64,000 bases of DNA from Metabacillus kandeliae (GCF_021166585.1 NZ_JAJOZE010000002.1:124001-188000); one strand, 5' to 3'. Positions 52,597 through 61,268 are shown, counted from the stretch's first letter. Made by a program: numbers and translations. The notes: a model not told the origin generated them from the letters alone.

Positions 52597-52614
52597 CTTT
52601 GATCTTACTCTAAG
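52597..52614. promoter_or_regulatory. MerR-type operator
   Basis: CTTTGATCTTACTCTAAG is an imperfect dyad (CTTTGA/TCTAAG) like the CTTGAGT-ACTCTAAG sites of AdhR-type regulators. TTGACT stands directly in front on the plus strand. Confidence 0.5.
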
Positions 52615-52771
52615 CATTACCATCAAGTATAAACCATGGTTAATTACTTTCAAAGGGGCTTCCAGCTGTCTGGAATGAGTAACTTTTCACCTTATTTTAA
52701 AGTGGCTAAAAGCAGCAAACTATACAAAGAAATTCGCTCCACAAGAATTTCTTGGATTTGGAGGATACAAA

Positions 52772-53155
52772 ATGGCTATTGAAAAGTTAGAACATGTTGG
52801 AATTATGGTAAAGGATTTGGAAACTTCCATCTCTTTCTATCAAGATATTATCGGACTGGATGTAATCGATAAGTTTCATCCTGCTCCCTCTATCAAAATC
52901 GCATTTTTAGGATATAAAACACGCGGAGAAATTATCATTGAGCTCATACAAGGTTCGAAGGAAGGTCTTCCAGCAGAAGGCAAGGTTAATCATATCGCCT
53001 TTACCGTAAGTGAAATTGAGAAAGAAATGGAACGCCTTAAGGCTAAGAAGGTTAACTTTACACAGAAAGACATCCATAATCTTTCAGGATCTAAATACAT
53101 TTTTTTCAGGGGACCTGATGGTGAGCTGCTTGAACTATTCCAGCCTGCAACCTAA
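52772..53155 (+). CDS. VOC-family protein, glyoxalase/methylmalonyl-CoA-epimerase-like
   Basis: The 127-aa protein has two beta-alpha-beta-beta-beta modules with metal ligands His8 in EKLEHVGIMVKD, Glu near residue 56 (GEIIIELIQ), His74 in VNHIAFTV and the final Glu in DGELLELFQP. GGATTTGGAGG provides the ribosome binding site. With the divergent MerR gene it probably forms an aldehyde-detoxification unit. Confidence 0.88.
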   Translation: MAIEKLEHVGIMVKDLETSISFYQDIIGLDVIDKFHPAPSIKIAFLGYKTRGEIIIELIQGSKEGLPAEGKVNHIAFTVSEIEKEMERLKAKKVNFTQKDIHNLSGSKYIFFRGPDGELLELFQPAT

Positions 53156-53293
53156 CTTTAATGCCTGTCATTTTTATTTTTTAAAATTTACGTTTCGGAA
53201 TCCATGAGACCGATGAATTCCCGGCTCGGCTGTCGTCAATATAAACGAAGGCTTAAATGAAACAAACTAAAACGACGAAGAGGTGTTTTAAAA

Positions 53294-53710
53294 ATGGCAT
53301 TACAATCCTCATTCACGAGCTTCAACCTGCCTGTAAAAAACGTAAAACAATCCAAAGCATTCTTCACCGGACTCGGATTCGAGCTCAACCCGCAATTCCC
53401 CGAGAGCGAGAATTCGGCAGCGATCGTGATCGGCGACAGCCTGCAGGTCATGTTGATCCATCAAAAATTCTTTAATACGCTTACAGAGAAGGAATCCGTC
53501 GATACGAGCAAGTACGCGCAGATGACGATCGCCTTGGCCTTCGAGAGCCGGGAAAAGGTTGATGAAATCGTGAATACAGCGGTCTCCTTGGGCGGGAAAT
53601 TGCATGCTGAACCTGAAGAACATGAGTTCATGTATCATTGGGGCTTTGTTGACTTGGACGGCCATCTGTGGGCCATTAACTTCATGGGCATGGATGCGGA
53701 AAAAGGTTAA
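53294..53710 (+). CDS. VOC-family protein (bleomycin-resistance/PhnB-like fold)
   Basis: The 138-aa protein opens SFTSFNLPVKNVKQSKAFFT and ends WGFVDLDGHLWAINFMGMD, the normal pattern of the YbcQ-like extradiol-dioxygenase superfamily. Fewer metal ligands are kept than in true glyoxalases. The gene is relatively G+C-rich and sits next to a G+C-rich ECF sigma gene, with which such proteins are often encoded. Confidence 0.85.
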   Translation: MALQSSFTSFNLPVKNVKQSKAFFTGLGFELNPQFPESENSAAIVIGDSLQVMLIHQKFFNTLTEKESVDTSKYAQMTIALAFESREKVDEIVNTAVSLGGKLHAEPEEHEFMYHWGFVDLDGHLWAINFMGMDAEKG

Positions 53711-53745
53711 GGTTAACGGAGAACACGCTCGTACAGGTTTCTAAA

Positions 53746-53780
53746 GAAAGACGCCGGGCATCTTCCCCAGCGTCTTCTTT
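53746..53780. terminator. Bidirectional terminator
   Basis: GAAAGACGC and GCGTCTTC form a stem between the converging VOC and sigma genes. Confidence 0.65.
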
Positions 53781-53824
53781 GCGATGATTCGTTTCGTTCG
53801 GTACTTGAATGACGGCTTGCACGG

Positions 53825-54799
53825 TTACTTTCGTGGGTTGACTATTCTCACAATCCGATCAGGGAGCCCAAATCTTGAAAATAATGGCGGATGAATGAAG
53901 TTTTGAACGTGCAGGATTTGATTTTCTTTGGTTTCGATAACATGGATGCCCCAAGGTACCAGGCCAGAGCCCTCTTTACCCGGCATATACTGTGCCAGCG
54001 CCGGATAACCGCCATTCACCGTAATGGGTAACAATCGCGAACCTTCGCAATGCCAGCGGGTAAGCGAATAGAACGCGGCCAAATCGTCCTTGCCGCGGAC
54101 CCACATCTCGAAGGGCGGCATCGACATGCAGCCTTCCTCATGGAACAACGCGACGAGCGCAGCAATATCGAATTTCTCGAAAGCCTCCACATACCGGGAC
54201 AGCAGCTGCTGCTCCGGTTGCACGGCCATGCTGCTGAGCTCATCCGAGCGAAGCTGCGCCCGGTCCATCGTCTCCCTGGCTCTTTGCAAGGCGCTGTTCA
54301 CCGCTGCCGGCGACATCGCAAATGTTTCTGCGATCTGCTTGGAGGGCCATTCAAATACATCCTTCAAAATGAGTACCGCACGCTGCCGCGGAGGCAAGGT
54401 CTGCAGGAGAGCGACAAAGCACAATTGAAGGGTATCTCTTCGGAGGAGCCGATCCTCCGGATTGCCTCCAAAGTCGCAAGACGGCCAGATCCAGGCAGAG
54501 TCCGGCAGCGTGCCGCGCGGCTCGACGATGGCGGCGGCCGGATCGAACAGGTCAACAGGAAGTGCGCGGCGTTTGGAGTGTCTCAGCTTATCCAAGCACA
54601 GGTTGGCGGCAATCCGATAGACCCAGGTTTTGAACGAGGAATCCTGTCTGAACGTGCTCCATTTCTGCCAGACCCGAATGCTCGTCTCCTGAACAGCATC
54701 GTCAGCATCATCCATGGAGCCCAGCATTCGGTAACAGAATGAGGTTAAACCCGGCTTTAAGCTTGCAAATAATGATTCGTCAAATGCGGTCTTGTTCAT
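53825..54799 (-). CDS. ECF sigma factor with SnoaL-like C-terminal domain, 324 aa
   Basis: The sigma-2 region is FASLKPGLTSFCYRMLGSMD then DADDAVQETSIRVWQKW; sigma-4 is LPPRQRAVLILKDVFEWPSK followed by QIAETFAMSPAAVNSALQRA. A SnoaL-like domain (residues 200-320) follows, as in ECF41/SigJ-type factors where the tail controls the sigma activity instead of an anti-sigma factor. I chose the ATG at 54799, behind GGAGGCCGCG. The gene is much richer in G+C than the surroundings, which suggests it came from outside. Confidence 0.88.
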   Translation of the reverse strand: MNKTAFDESLFASLKPGLTSFCYRMLGSMDDADDAVQETSIRVWQKWSTFRQDSSFKTWVYRIAANLCLDKLRHSKRRALPVDLFDPAAAIVEPRGTLPDSAWIWPSCDFGGNPEDRLLRRDTLQLCFVALLQTLPPRQRAVLILKDVFEWPSKQIAETFAMSPAAVNSALQRARETMDRAQLRSDELSSMAVQPEQQLLSRYVEAFEKFDIAALVALFHEEGCMSMPPFEMWVRGKDDLAAFYSLTRWHCEGSRLLPITVNGGYPALAQYMPGKEGSGLVPWGIHVIETKENQILHVQNFIHPPLFSRFGLPDRIVRIVNPRK

Positions 54800-54976
54800 C
54801 GCGGCCTCCTTCAACGATTTCTCCAGCAAGAAGTCATTAGCCTATTCTTTTTATTCGATGCTGTATTTTCATATTCCTTTCTTCGGAAGATGCTACTTTA
54901 AAGCTTCCCCGCTATTCAATCTTCCAAAATATAGTAAAATAATCATAACCTAACAGATTGAAAGGAACAGATAAAA

Positions 54977-55429
54977 ATGCCAGAACCTAATAAAACAGCA
55001 GTTGTCGTAAAAGGGATCATCCTTTACGAAGAGCGGATTCTTTTAATAAAGCGCTCCCCAAAAGATGCTTTCGGGGCTGAGACATGGGAGTGTCCCGGCG
55101 GCAAAATTGAATTTGGAGAGAGTTTAGAGGATGCTCTTGTCCGGGAAGTGACGGAAGAGGCGGGACTGGAGGCCGCTGCAGAAAAGCTGGTTTATGCTAC
55201 TTCCTTTTTAACAGATCCTGCTCGGCAAGTGGTCATCTTAACGTACCTTTGCAGAAGTGAAACCAATCAGGTCCTCTTGTCAGCGGAACATACTGAGTAT
55301 CAATGGGTTCCGCTTGATCAAGTCAACAAATTCCTCCCTCCAGGTATCCTGGCTGATTTTGAAAAAAATAATGTGGCGGCGCTGCTGGAAGACTGCATGA
55401 CGAACCGCGCTATCCAGCGAGCAACTTAA
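54977..55429 (+). CDS. NUDIX hydrolase, 150 aa
   Basis: The NUDIX box is GGKIEFGESLEDALVREVTEEAG near residue 41, in the setting WECPGGK. It starts VVVKGIILYEERILLIKRS. Substrate unknown; ADP-ribose or dNTP-type are both possible. GAAAGGAACAG precedes the start. The methyltransferase gene follows after 18 bp, so the two are one unit. Confidence 0.88.
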   Translation: MPEPNKTAVVVKGIILYEERILLIKRSPKDAFGAETWECPGGKIEFGESLEDALVREVTEEAGLEAAAEKLVYATSFLTDPARQVVILTYLCRSETNQVLLSAEHTEYQWVPLDQVNKFLPPGILADFEKNNVAALLEDCMTNRAIQRAT

Positions 55430-55447
55430 AAGGCTGGTGAGAAAAGT

Positions 55448-56224
55448 TTGTTCCCTTCCCTAATAGAGAGCAACCTGATCGAAAAGCTTCGGACAGCTGG
55501 CTCTGTATTTGCTGAAGAAGAAGCCAAGCTGCTGCTTACTGAGGCAAAATCACTGGAAGAACTGAATACCATGACAGATAAGCGGATAGCTGGCATGCCT
55601 TTAGAATATGTCATTGGCTGGGCGGAATTTTGCGGGCACCGGATAAAGGTAAGCCCCGGTGTTTTCGTTCCCCGCCGCCGGACAGAGTTTTTGGCTGATC
55701 AGGCAGCTTTTCTCCTTAAAGAAGACGCTGTTGTGCTGGACCTTTGCTGCGGTACTGGAGCTGTAGGAGCTGTGCTTGCCTCCTCTCAAAAGATTGACCT
55801 GTATGCTGTTGACTTGGATCCGGCCGCTGTCCGCAGTGCCCATGAAAATACGGAAGCTTTCGGTGGTAAGGTTTTTGAAGGTGACCTATATGCCCCACTC
55901 CCTCTTTCTTTGAAGCACAGATTTGACCTCATTGCGGCCAACGCGCCTTATGTTCCATCAGGAGAGATCGAGTTTATGCCTCGTGAAGCCCGCCTTCATG
56001 AAGAGCGGATGGCGCTTGACGGCGGCGGTGACGGACTGGATGTTCAGCGGAGGATTGCTGCTGAGGCTGATCAATGGCTTGCTCCAGGAGGCTGTCTTCT
56101 TATTGAAACGAGCGAACGGCAGGCACCTGTGACAGCTGATATTTTTGCGAGGCATGGGATTAATCCGAGGATAGTACTGGATGATGACCTGCATACTGCA
56201 GTTGTTATTGGAGTGGCACGCTAA
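55448..56224 (+). CDS. HemK/PrmC-like protein N5-glutamine methyltransferase paralogue
   Basis: The SAM-binding motif is LDLCCGTGAVGAVLASSQ, and the substrate loop reads NAPYVPSGEIEFMPREAR instead of the usual N-P-P-Y. The N-terminal helical domain and GMPLEYVIGWAEFCGHRI match PrmC. The A in place of the first P is typical for a second, YfcB/PrmC-like group annotated as putative methyltransferase. The length of 258 aa is somewhat short. The start is TTG at 55448. Confidence 0.87.
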   Translation: MFPSLIESNLIEKLRTAGSVFAEEEAKLLLTEAKSLEELNTMTDKRIAGMPLEYVIGWAEFCGHRIKVSPGVFVPRRRTEFLADQAAFLLKEDAVVLDLCCGTGAVGAVLASSQKIDLYAVDLDPAAVRSAHENTEAFGGKVFEGDLYAPLPLSLKHRFDLIAANAPYVPSGEIEFMPREARLHEERMALDGGGDGLDVQRRIAAEADQWLAPGGCLLIETSERQAPVTADIFARHGINPRIVLDDDLHTAVVIGVAR

Positions 56225-56326
56225 GACCCTATTGAGCAGGAAGTTGGATCTTTTTCATTTTTGATAAATTACAGGTTAAATGGTGCTTTCAATTGCCTGG
56301 GAGAAAAATGCGTAGGTTCTAACTCT

Positions 56327-56363
56327 GAGGAGACCTTCCTTACAAGGTCTCCTCTTCTATTTA
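56327..56363. terminator. Terminator of the NUDIX/methyltransferase unit
   Basis: GAGGAGACCTT and AAGGTCTCCTC form an 11-bp stem followed by TTCTATTT; it overlaps the end of the DUF3291 gene on the other strand. Confidence 0.85.
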
Positions 56364-56818
56364 ACCCGGCACGCCTCCCCCTTCTCATCAAACGCCCGCT
56401 TAAAATCAAAAGCAAAAGGAGTAGACCCTTTCTCCAAATAGTAGTCGTATCTCTTAAATGCCTCCAGCCACGAAACATCCATCACCTTCTCTGTCCACCA
56501 CAGCACATAGGGCTTGTGGTCCTCATGAGGTTGCATCCATTTGTTCCGGTCCCTGAGTGCCTGGCTGTGAACACCGGAATAGCTGAACTGAAACAGTGCT
56601 GAAAGACTTTTCCATATAGTCAAGGTAAGAATAGGGGCACCTTCCCCTTTTGCTGCATCCGGAATCGGCACTCTATTCGAAGGCAGCGCATCGATCATGT
56701 CCCCTGTGTTCATTGCCTGCTGAAAGATAGCATTTCCCTTTTCAAAAAAATCCGTTGTGACTGTATGGCCTTCGGGGTATTTCACACTTCCGACGGTATA
56801 GATCACAATATAAGCGAT
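56357..56818 (-). CDS. DUF3291 protein, start codon unclear
   Basis: The family pattern is clear: IVIYTVGSVKYPEGHTVTTD at the start, SYSGVHSQALRDRNKWM and KPYVLWWTEKV later. DUF3291 proteins usually start M-A-x-I-x-I-Y-T-V-G, but here that place reads ATC GCT TAT ATT, with ATC at 56816-56818 seven bases behind AAAGGGAGGG. The only usual start codon in frame is TTG at 56872, which has no ribosome binding site. So either ATC is used or the start codon was lost. Confidence 0.65.
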   Translation of the reverse strand: MAYIVIYTVGSVKYPEGHTVTTDFFEKGNAIFQQAMNTGDMIDALPSNRVPIPDAAKGEGAPILTLTIWKSLSALFQFSYSGVHSQALRDRNKWMQPHEDHKPYVLWWTEKVMDVSWLEAFKRYDYYLEKGSTPFAFDFKRAFDEKGEACRVK

Positions 56819-56995
56819 AACAAAGCCCTCCCTTTCCCATTTGTGAAGGTTGAAACTACTTGGATCAGGCAAATGAATGACATTCTATCTTTGAAATGAG
56901 TTTTTGCGGGTATTTTCGGAGAAATTCGTATAGACCTGCTCTATATTTCGCTAAAAAGATCATGTTTTCCTTTCACAATATAAGGAGAGATAGAT
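56819..56995. other. Gap upstream of the second phased repeat
   Basis: There is no gene. A piece reading TCGGAGAAATTCGTATAGAC and CTATATTTCGCT is loosely like the repeat core that follows. Confidence 0.3.
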
Positions 56996-57090
56996 ATATC
57001 GGCGGATGGCATGCTGATATCGGCGGATTTTTCATTATATCGAGCACTTTCCAAGTTATATCGGCGATCTCCTCATTATATCGGCGAACT
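56996..57090. repeat. Phased repeat: five ATATCGGCG-type units at 20-21 bp pitch
   Basis: ATATCGGCG or a close variant starts at 56996, 57017, 57037 (ATATCGAGC), 57058 and 57078, steps of 21, 20, 21 and 20 bp. The core differs from the TTCGGGAA array at 1 kb but the pitch, two helical turns, is the same. It lies between two gene ends. Confidence 0.85.
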
Positions 57091-57224
57091 GATAAAACCG
57101 GCCTTTTTATTAACAAAGAGCCGGTTTTTCTGGCGGGTTCTTCATCTGGAAGCCGATTTTGGTAATTTAGCATTATTTTTAATAAATCATCATTAAGTAT
57201 AAAAAATTCATCATAAAACGAAAT

Positions 57225-57257
57225 GGGGCACAGCAGGATTTCTGCAGTGCCCCTTGT
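57225..57257 (-). terminator. Terminator of the FAD-oxidase operon
   Basis: GGGGCAC and GTGCCCC with inner GCAG/CTGC form a stable stem; T-rich sequence follows on the minus strand. Confidence 0.75.
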
Positions 57258-57781
57258 TAGTCATATTTACGTTCTGCTTTTCTATTTCGCCACTCCCATC
57301 CTCCGCTGATGAAAAGGAGGACTCCAAATAGGATCAGAAAAATAGAAGGAGAGAAAATTTTTACAAACGAGAGCCCGAGCATGATGATTCCCACTAGTAA
57401 ATAGTGGTGGACAGCATGCACTCGGTAGGAAGGCTTTTGAATATGCCATGCCCGGAAATACCCTTGCAGAAAGCCCAAACCGATTTGCATGAGAAGTGCT
57501 GCATATGGAAGCATTTCGATCGGAAAAACCATCCATCCTGCTGCCATATAGATCAGTCCCATTCCAATATAAATGGAAAAAATATAAGAAGCTGTATATG
57601 GCTTTTTTACAGAAAATGTCCGGTATCCCCATGCAGCAGAAAAGGAAAATACTGCAAACAGCCAGGCGAAAAGGGTAAAGCTCATCGAAACTTCTTTTAG
57701 CCAGATAATATAATAGGGGAAGATGACAACCTGACCGACTGTTACAATAAGCGGAATCAGCCGCTGACTATTCTTTTCCAT
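57257..57781 (-). CDS. Membrane protein of about five helices, 174 aa
   Basis: Hydrophobic helices fill the protein, with a short charged end WEWRNRKAERKYD. It lies ten bases behind the FAD-oxidase gene, so the two are one operon. It may serve as membrane partner of that enzyme. The family is not recognised. Confidence 0.65.
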   Translation of the reverse strand: MEKNSQRLIPLIVTVGQVVIFPYYIIWLKEVSMSFTLFAWLFAVFSFSAAWGYRTFSVKKPYTASYIFSIYIGMGLIYMAAGWMVFPIEMLPYAALLMQIGLGFLQGYFRAWHIQKPSYRVHAVHHYLLVGIIMLGLSFVKIFSPSIFLILFGVLLFISGGWEWRNRKAERKYD

Positions 57782-57791
57782 GGCAGTCCCC

Positions 57792-59258
57792 TTAATCTTT
57801 CAGGTAATGATCATAAAACAAATTAACAAAAACTTCGTTCGGATCAGCCCTTTTTTTCTGCTCTCTAAATGCCTCCCATTCTGGATAGGCTCTTCTAAAC
57901 TGATCTTTTGTTTGATAAGGATAATAAGGAAGATAATATGTACCGCCATATTTCAAGGTTGCTTCGGTCCATTTCTGGATCATATTCTCTGCATGCTGCA
58001 TTTGTTTGTCATTCACTCCATGCTGAATCAGGACGACCAATCCAAACATATCTTCTTTTGCGTAGCGAAGATGTGTAAAGGAATCCCTTTCTGCAAAACG
58101 GACGGTTATATTATGAACTTTAAAATCCTCGTTTTTGTCATTGGAAGGAAGGGTATTTTTCAGCTCATTTATGTATTCCTCAAACGAATCAACTGGAACA
58201 AAAAACTCCTGCAGGACTTCGACCCTCCCCGGGACAGTGAATTCCATAAAACCAGATTCAGAACGCATGGCATTATTCCGCGTAACGGCGTCCCCGTTAA
58301 GTGACCGGCTGAATTGTTTTTGGCTCTCCCAGAAAAGATCTTCAAGCCTCCCGCCGCTTCTTCCCAAGTCAAGTGCGAACTTACTGAGTCTGACTGCACT
58401 TTCTCCTTTAAGCGGAGTGGTGTTATCCTTTTCTCCCGTCATATTGTAATCAATCGCATACATTTCATTTAAGAATGAACCAGGCGCCACACTGATTCTT
58501 GCATAGTGCAGCCCGACCTTTTCGTTTTTTATTACTTTATGAAAATATTCTTCGTATTCTTTTGTTCGGAGTTCTTTCGTATGCAAAGAATAAACATCGT
58601 TGTCAGTAAGTTCAAGTGTCACATCGGCAATCACTCCAAATAATCCATAGCCTCCGAGCACTTCCTTCATCAATTGATCTCCACGTCTTAATTTCTTCAC
58701 TTCTCCTGCTGGAGTAATTAGCGTCATATCTTTCACAGTACCCGCCATAGATCCATTTCGGATATCTCTGCCATGTGCGTTAACGGATAGGGACCCGCCA
58801 ACCGTGAATATCGATTGTGATTGAGTTACTTTTAAGGCAAGTCCATATGGATTGATGGCCTCTTGAATATCTCCCCATGAAGCTCCGGCCTCAACACGAA
58901 CGGTTTTCTCCTGTTCATTGATTTCAAGAATCTTATTCATATTCTTCATGTCAAGTACTGTTCCGTTTTTATAATAGGTATGTCCGCCCTGGGAGTGCTG
59001 GAGGCCGGCTATGGATATGTGCTTTCCGTGTTTATTTGAATTTTTTATGATATTTTGCAGCTGCTCAACATTTTCGGATGGAATAGTCTGCTCGATTTTC
59101 TCAGGAAGAAGGCCAGTGTAATCTGTAGCAAGCCCGCTTTGCGACAAACCGTATTTTCTTTTTTCAATCGGGATATTCCATGCAGCCATACTTGCAAAAG
59201 TAATGACGAGAAGGGCTAGAAACCAAGGTTTCTTAGTGATGCTTATGATTGTTTTCAT
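57792..59258 (-). CDS. Membrane-anchored FAD-binding oxidoreductase (BBE/GlcD-like), 488 aa
   Basis: A membrane anchor (residues 10-28, PWFLALLVITFASMAAW) precedes an FAD_binding_4 domain: HISIAGLQHSQGGHTYYKNG, then VEAGASWGDIQEAINPYGLA, VGGSLSVNAHGRD and GYGLFGVIADVTLEL. The C-terminal part resembles D-arabinono-1,4-lactone or alditol oxidases, ending RRAYPEWEAFREQKKRADPN and NLFYDHYLKD. The usual His for covalent FAD (GGHTYY) is in place. Substrate unknown, probably a sugar or sugar lactone. AGGAGATATT precedes the start. Confidence 0.85.
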   Translation of the reverse strand: MKTIISITKKPWFLALLVITFASMAAWNIPIEKRKYGLSQSGLATDYTGLLPEKIEQTIPSENVEQLQNIIKNSNKHGKHISIAGLQHSQGGHTYYKNGTVLDMKNMNKILEINEQEKTVRVEAGASWGDIQEAINPYGLALKVTQSQSIFTVGGSLSVNAHGRDIRNGSMAGTVKDMTLITPAGEVKKLRRGDQLMKEVLGGYGLFGVIADVTLELTDNDVYSLHTKELRTKEYEEYFHKVIKNEKVGLHYARISVAPGSFLNEMYAIDYNMTGEKDNTTPLKGESAVRLSKFALDLGRSGGRLEDLFWESQKQFSRSLNGDAVTRNNAMRSESGFMEFTVPGRVEVLQEFFVPVDSFEEYINELKNTLPSNDKNEDFKVHNITVRFAERDSFTHLRYAKEDMFGLVVLIQHGVNDKQMQHAENMIQKWTEATLKYGGTYYLPYYPYQTKDQFRRAYPEWEAFREQKKRADPNEVFVNLFYDHYLKD

Positions 59259-59471
59259 AATATCTCCTGATTCATTTTTTCAGGTAAGGACTATATTGAT
59301 TATACCTAAAAAATGGAAGTCGGAGAGACATAGAATTATTTTCGGGAGGAAGATTTCGTTCATCATTTACAGGGAAAGGCTGTTATTCTCACCTCAGCTT
59401 CCCAATGCAGTTTCCTTTATAGGCAAAACAACATACAAATACAAAAGACAGCCGATAAGGAGGCGTTACTT

Positions 59472-59846
59472 TTGTACAATCAACCGTTCTATGATCCTTC
59501 CGTCCTTTATGATCAGAGGTATTATTCCGGTTACCCTTATGAGGGGTACCGTCCAGAAAGCTTCGCTGATTCTCCGCAGACTCCGCCGCCAGGTCAGATC
59601 CCAACATTGCCTGAGTCGTTTTCTGCTGCACCCCAATCAGGCCAGGTAAGAACGCGCATGTGCTCTTGCTTAGGAAAATGGGGACTGCTGGGCCTAAGAT
59701 TTCAAAGTCCGTTCGGCAGGGATTTTTGGTTTTACCCGACTGATATCCGCATCAACAGTGTTTCTGGCTATGTCTGGCAAGGAGGGCGTACCCGCAGCGA
59801 AACGTACAGGTACTCTCAAATAAGAAATTTCATGTGTGCTACTTAA
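59472..59846 (+). CDS. Tyr/Pro-rich protein, coat-like N-terminus, 124 aa
   Basis: The start is TTG, eight bases behind AAGGAGG. The first 50 residues are rich in Tyr, Pro and Ser (YDPSVLYDQRYYSGYPYEGY), like many coat proteins of Bacillus spores. The second half has CSCLGKWGLLGLRFQSPFGR and FWFYPTDI, with the final Y-R-Y-S-Q-I-R-N-F. I cannot name a family. It is next to a cupin gene that has a similar Tyr-rich head. Confidence 0.55.
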   Translation: MYNQPFYDPSVLYDQRYYSGYPYEGYRPESFADSPQTPPPGQIPTLPESFSAAPQSGQVRTRMCSCLGKWGLLGLRFQSPFGRDFWFYPTDIRINSVSGYVWQGGRTRSETYRYSQIRNFMCAT

Positions 59847-59960
59847 GCGAACGGATAGAACCTGCTGTTTGAGCCACCAGCAGCCTATTTGCCTGTAGAA
59901 AAGCACATTTCAAAGACATGGCCCATAGGATAGATTATCATTTTGAAGGGGCTGAAAAAA

Positions 59961-60485
59961 TTGTACCCTGCTGCAAGTGTAAATCCTTATCAATACAGGC
60001 AAATTCCTTACTATACCGGCTATCCGGTTTATGCAAGCTACCCGGATTACAGGCTATTTGGGCACCCCAGAAATCAAACCCGCCTCAAAGATTATGGGCC
60101 CAACCCATATGTTGTTAACATCAATCAGGCCGCCAAGCAGAACAATAACTACCGAACGGCCATCTGGACAGGTCAGCATTTGCAGGTCACCTTGATGAGC
60201 ATTAATGTTGGCGAGGACATTGGTCTTGAAATTCATCCAAACATTGACCAGTTTTTGCGTATTGAACAGGGCCAGGGAATCGTCCAAATGGGCAAGCGGC
60301 GAAACAACTTAAACTTTGTCAGAAGAGTCTCCGATGATTCTGCCATCATGATTCCGGCGGGCACATGGCATAATGTCACCAACACCGGAAATATTCCGTT
60401 AAAGCTTTATTCCATCTATGCCCCTCCGCAGCATCCTTTTGGAACCGTTCATCGAACGAAAGCGGAGGCACAGGCTGCAGAATAA
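59961..60485 (+). CDS. Cupin-domain protein with Tyr-rich head, 174 aa
   Basis: Residues 1-60 are Tyr/Pro/Asn-rich; residues 65-160 form a cupin barrel with metal motif one GLEIHPNIDQFLRIEQGQG (His and Glu kept) and motif two PAGTWHNVTNTGNIPLKLY. This matches Bacillus YrkC-like cupins, which are associated with the spore. TTG at 59961 was chosen because AAGGGG lies nine bases ahead; an in-frame TTG at 59943 would overlap that site. Its metal and activity are unknown. Confidence 0.8.
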   Translation: MYPAASVNPYQYRQIPYYTGYPVYASYPDYRLFGHPRNQTRLKDYGPNPYVVNINQAAKQNNNYRTAIWTGQHLQVTLMSINVGEDIGLEIHPNIDQFLRIEQGQGIVQMGKRRNNLNFVRRVSDDSAIMIPAGTWHNVTNTGNIPLKLYSIYAPPQHPFGTVHRTKAEAQAAE

Positions 60486-60497
60486 AACGCAAAAAAT

Positions 60498-60526
60498 CTT
60501 TGCCGAGTTTTTGGTAAAGGTTTTTT
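60498..60526 (+). terminator. Terminator of the cupin gene
   Basis: CTTTGCC pairs with GGTAAAG (one G-T pair), followed by six T. Confidence 0.75.
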
Positions 60527-60623
60527 CACAAAGGACAGGCCTCTCACAAACTCTGTCTTTTGGCAGATGATTTCCATTTAGTTTGCATGTATGATGGAAG
60601 AAAAGAATCCGGGAGGGCGCTTT

Positions 60624-60713
60624 ATGTCATTAGAAATGTGGATTGCGATCGGTGTGGCTCTTTTTAGCGGTGTGGCAGGAAGTGTTTATTTGAACAACGG
60701 GAAAAAGAAATAG
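60624..60713 (+). CDS. 29-residue single-pass membrane peptide
   Basis: GGGAGGG six bases ahead sets the ATG. The peptide MSLEMWIAIGVALFSGVAGS has one helix and a basic tail NNGKKK. It is similar in build to holin-like toxins and other small membrane peptides, but the toxin head motif is missing. No terminator follows before the converging gene at 60719. Confidence 0.5.
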   Translation: MSLEMWIAIGVALFSGVAGSVYLNNGKKK

Positions 60714-60718
60714 TTCCA

Positions 60719-61084
60719 TTAAATACTTAACTTCATCAGCACAATAATGATTAGAAAAATGACAAGCTGGGGAAAAACTATTTTCAGTAACTCACGATGC
60801 TTAAATACTATAACCAAAATACATGAAATCACATTAATACATACCAGCCCTAAAGGAAAATAGCCTGCTATTCCACTGAGCTGAATAGCTTTGCTGTAAC
60901 TCAGCAGTTCAATGACCCCCGTGGCAAAAAGCAAGGCCCCTCCCTGCACAGTCATTACCCTGACTGAACCGGTCAGTGTCTGATCCGCACCTAAATCCGC
61001 CAATTCTTTTAATAGCTTTTTCTCACCATAGAGTACATGTATGACACTCAATATGATTAGGATAATGCCTGTTATTAATTTCAC
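60719..61084 (-). CDS. Four-helix membrane protein, 121 aa
   Basis: The GTG at 61084 follows GGGGGAAGACAA; an in-frame ATG seven codons ahead would contain that site. Hydrophobic helices lie at the N-terminus, centre and twice at the C-terminus, with the loop YGEKKLLKELADLGADQTLT. No family recognised. Confidence 0.6.
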   Translation of the reverse strand: MKLITGIILIILSVIHVLYGEKKLLKELADLGADQTLTGSVRVMTVQGGALLFATGVIELLSYSKAIQLSGIAGYFPLGLVCINVISCILVIVFKHRELLKIVFPQLVIFLIIIVLMKLSI

Positions 61085-61268
61085 TTGTCTTCCCCCGTGT
61101 CTCATCCTTGTAACCGTATATCATTGTATGCTGTGTTCTTAATTATAAAATCTAATTTCACTTCAAATGCCTGGATACCTGCTGTGAATTGGTGCACGAG
61201 GAAAGAACAAAACGCATTTTTAAGGTATAGTAGAAGAAGACATTACTAAGAAAAAGAAGGAATGCATC

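Noticed and set aside
54050-54742. 230-codon plus-strand frame opposite the ECF sigma gene
   Set aside because: It is a by-product of high G+C in the sigma gene; no start signals and no family-like sequence.
59203-59649. 148-codon frame covering the region between the FAD oxidase and the coat-like gene
   Set aside because: It overlaps both neighbours in another frame; the Tyr-rich frame from 59472 has the ribosome binding site.
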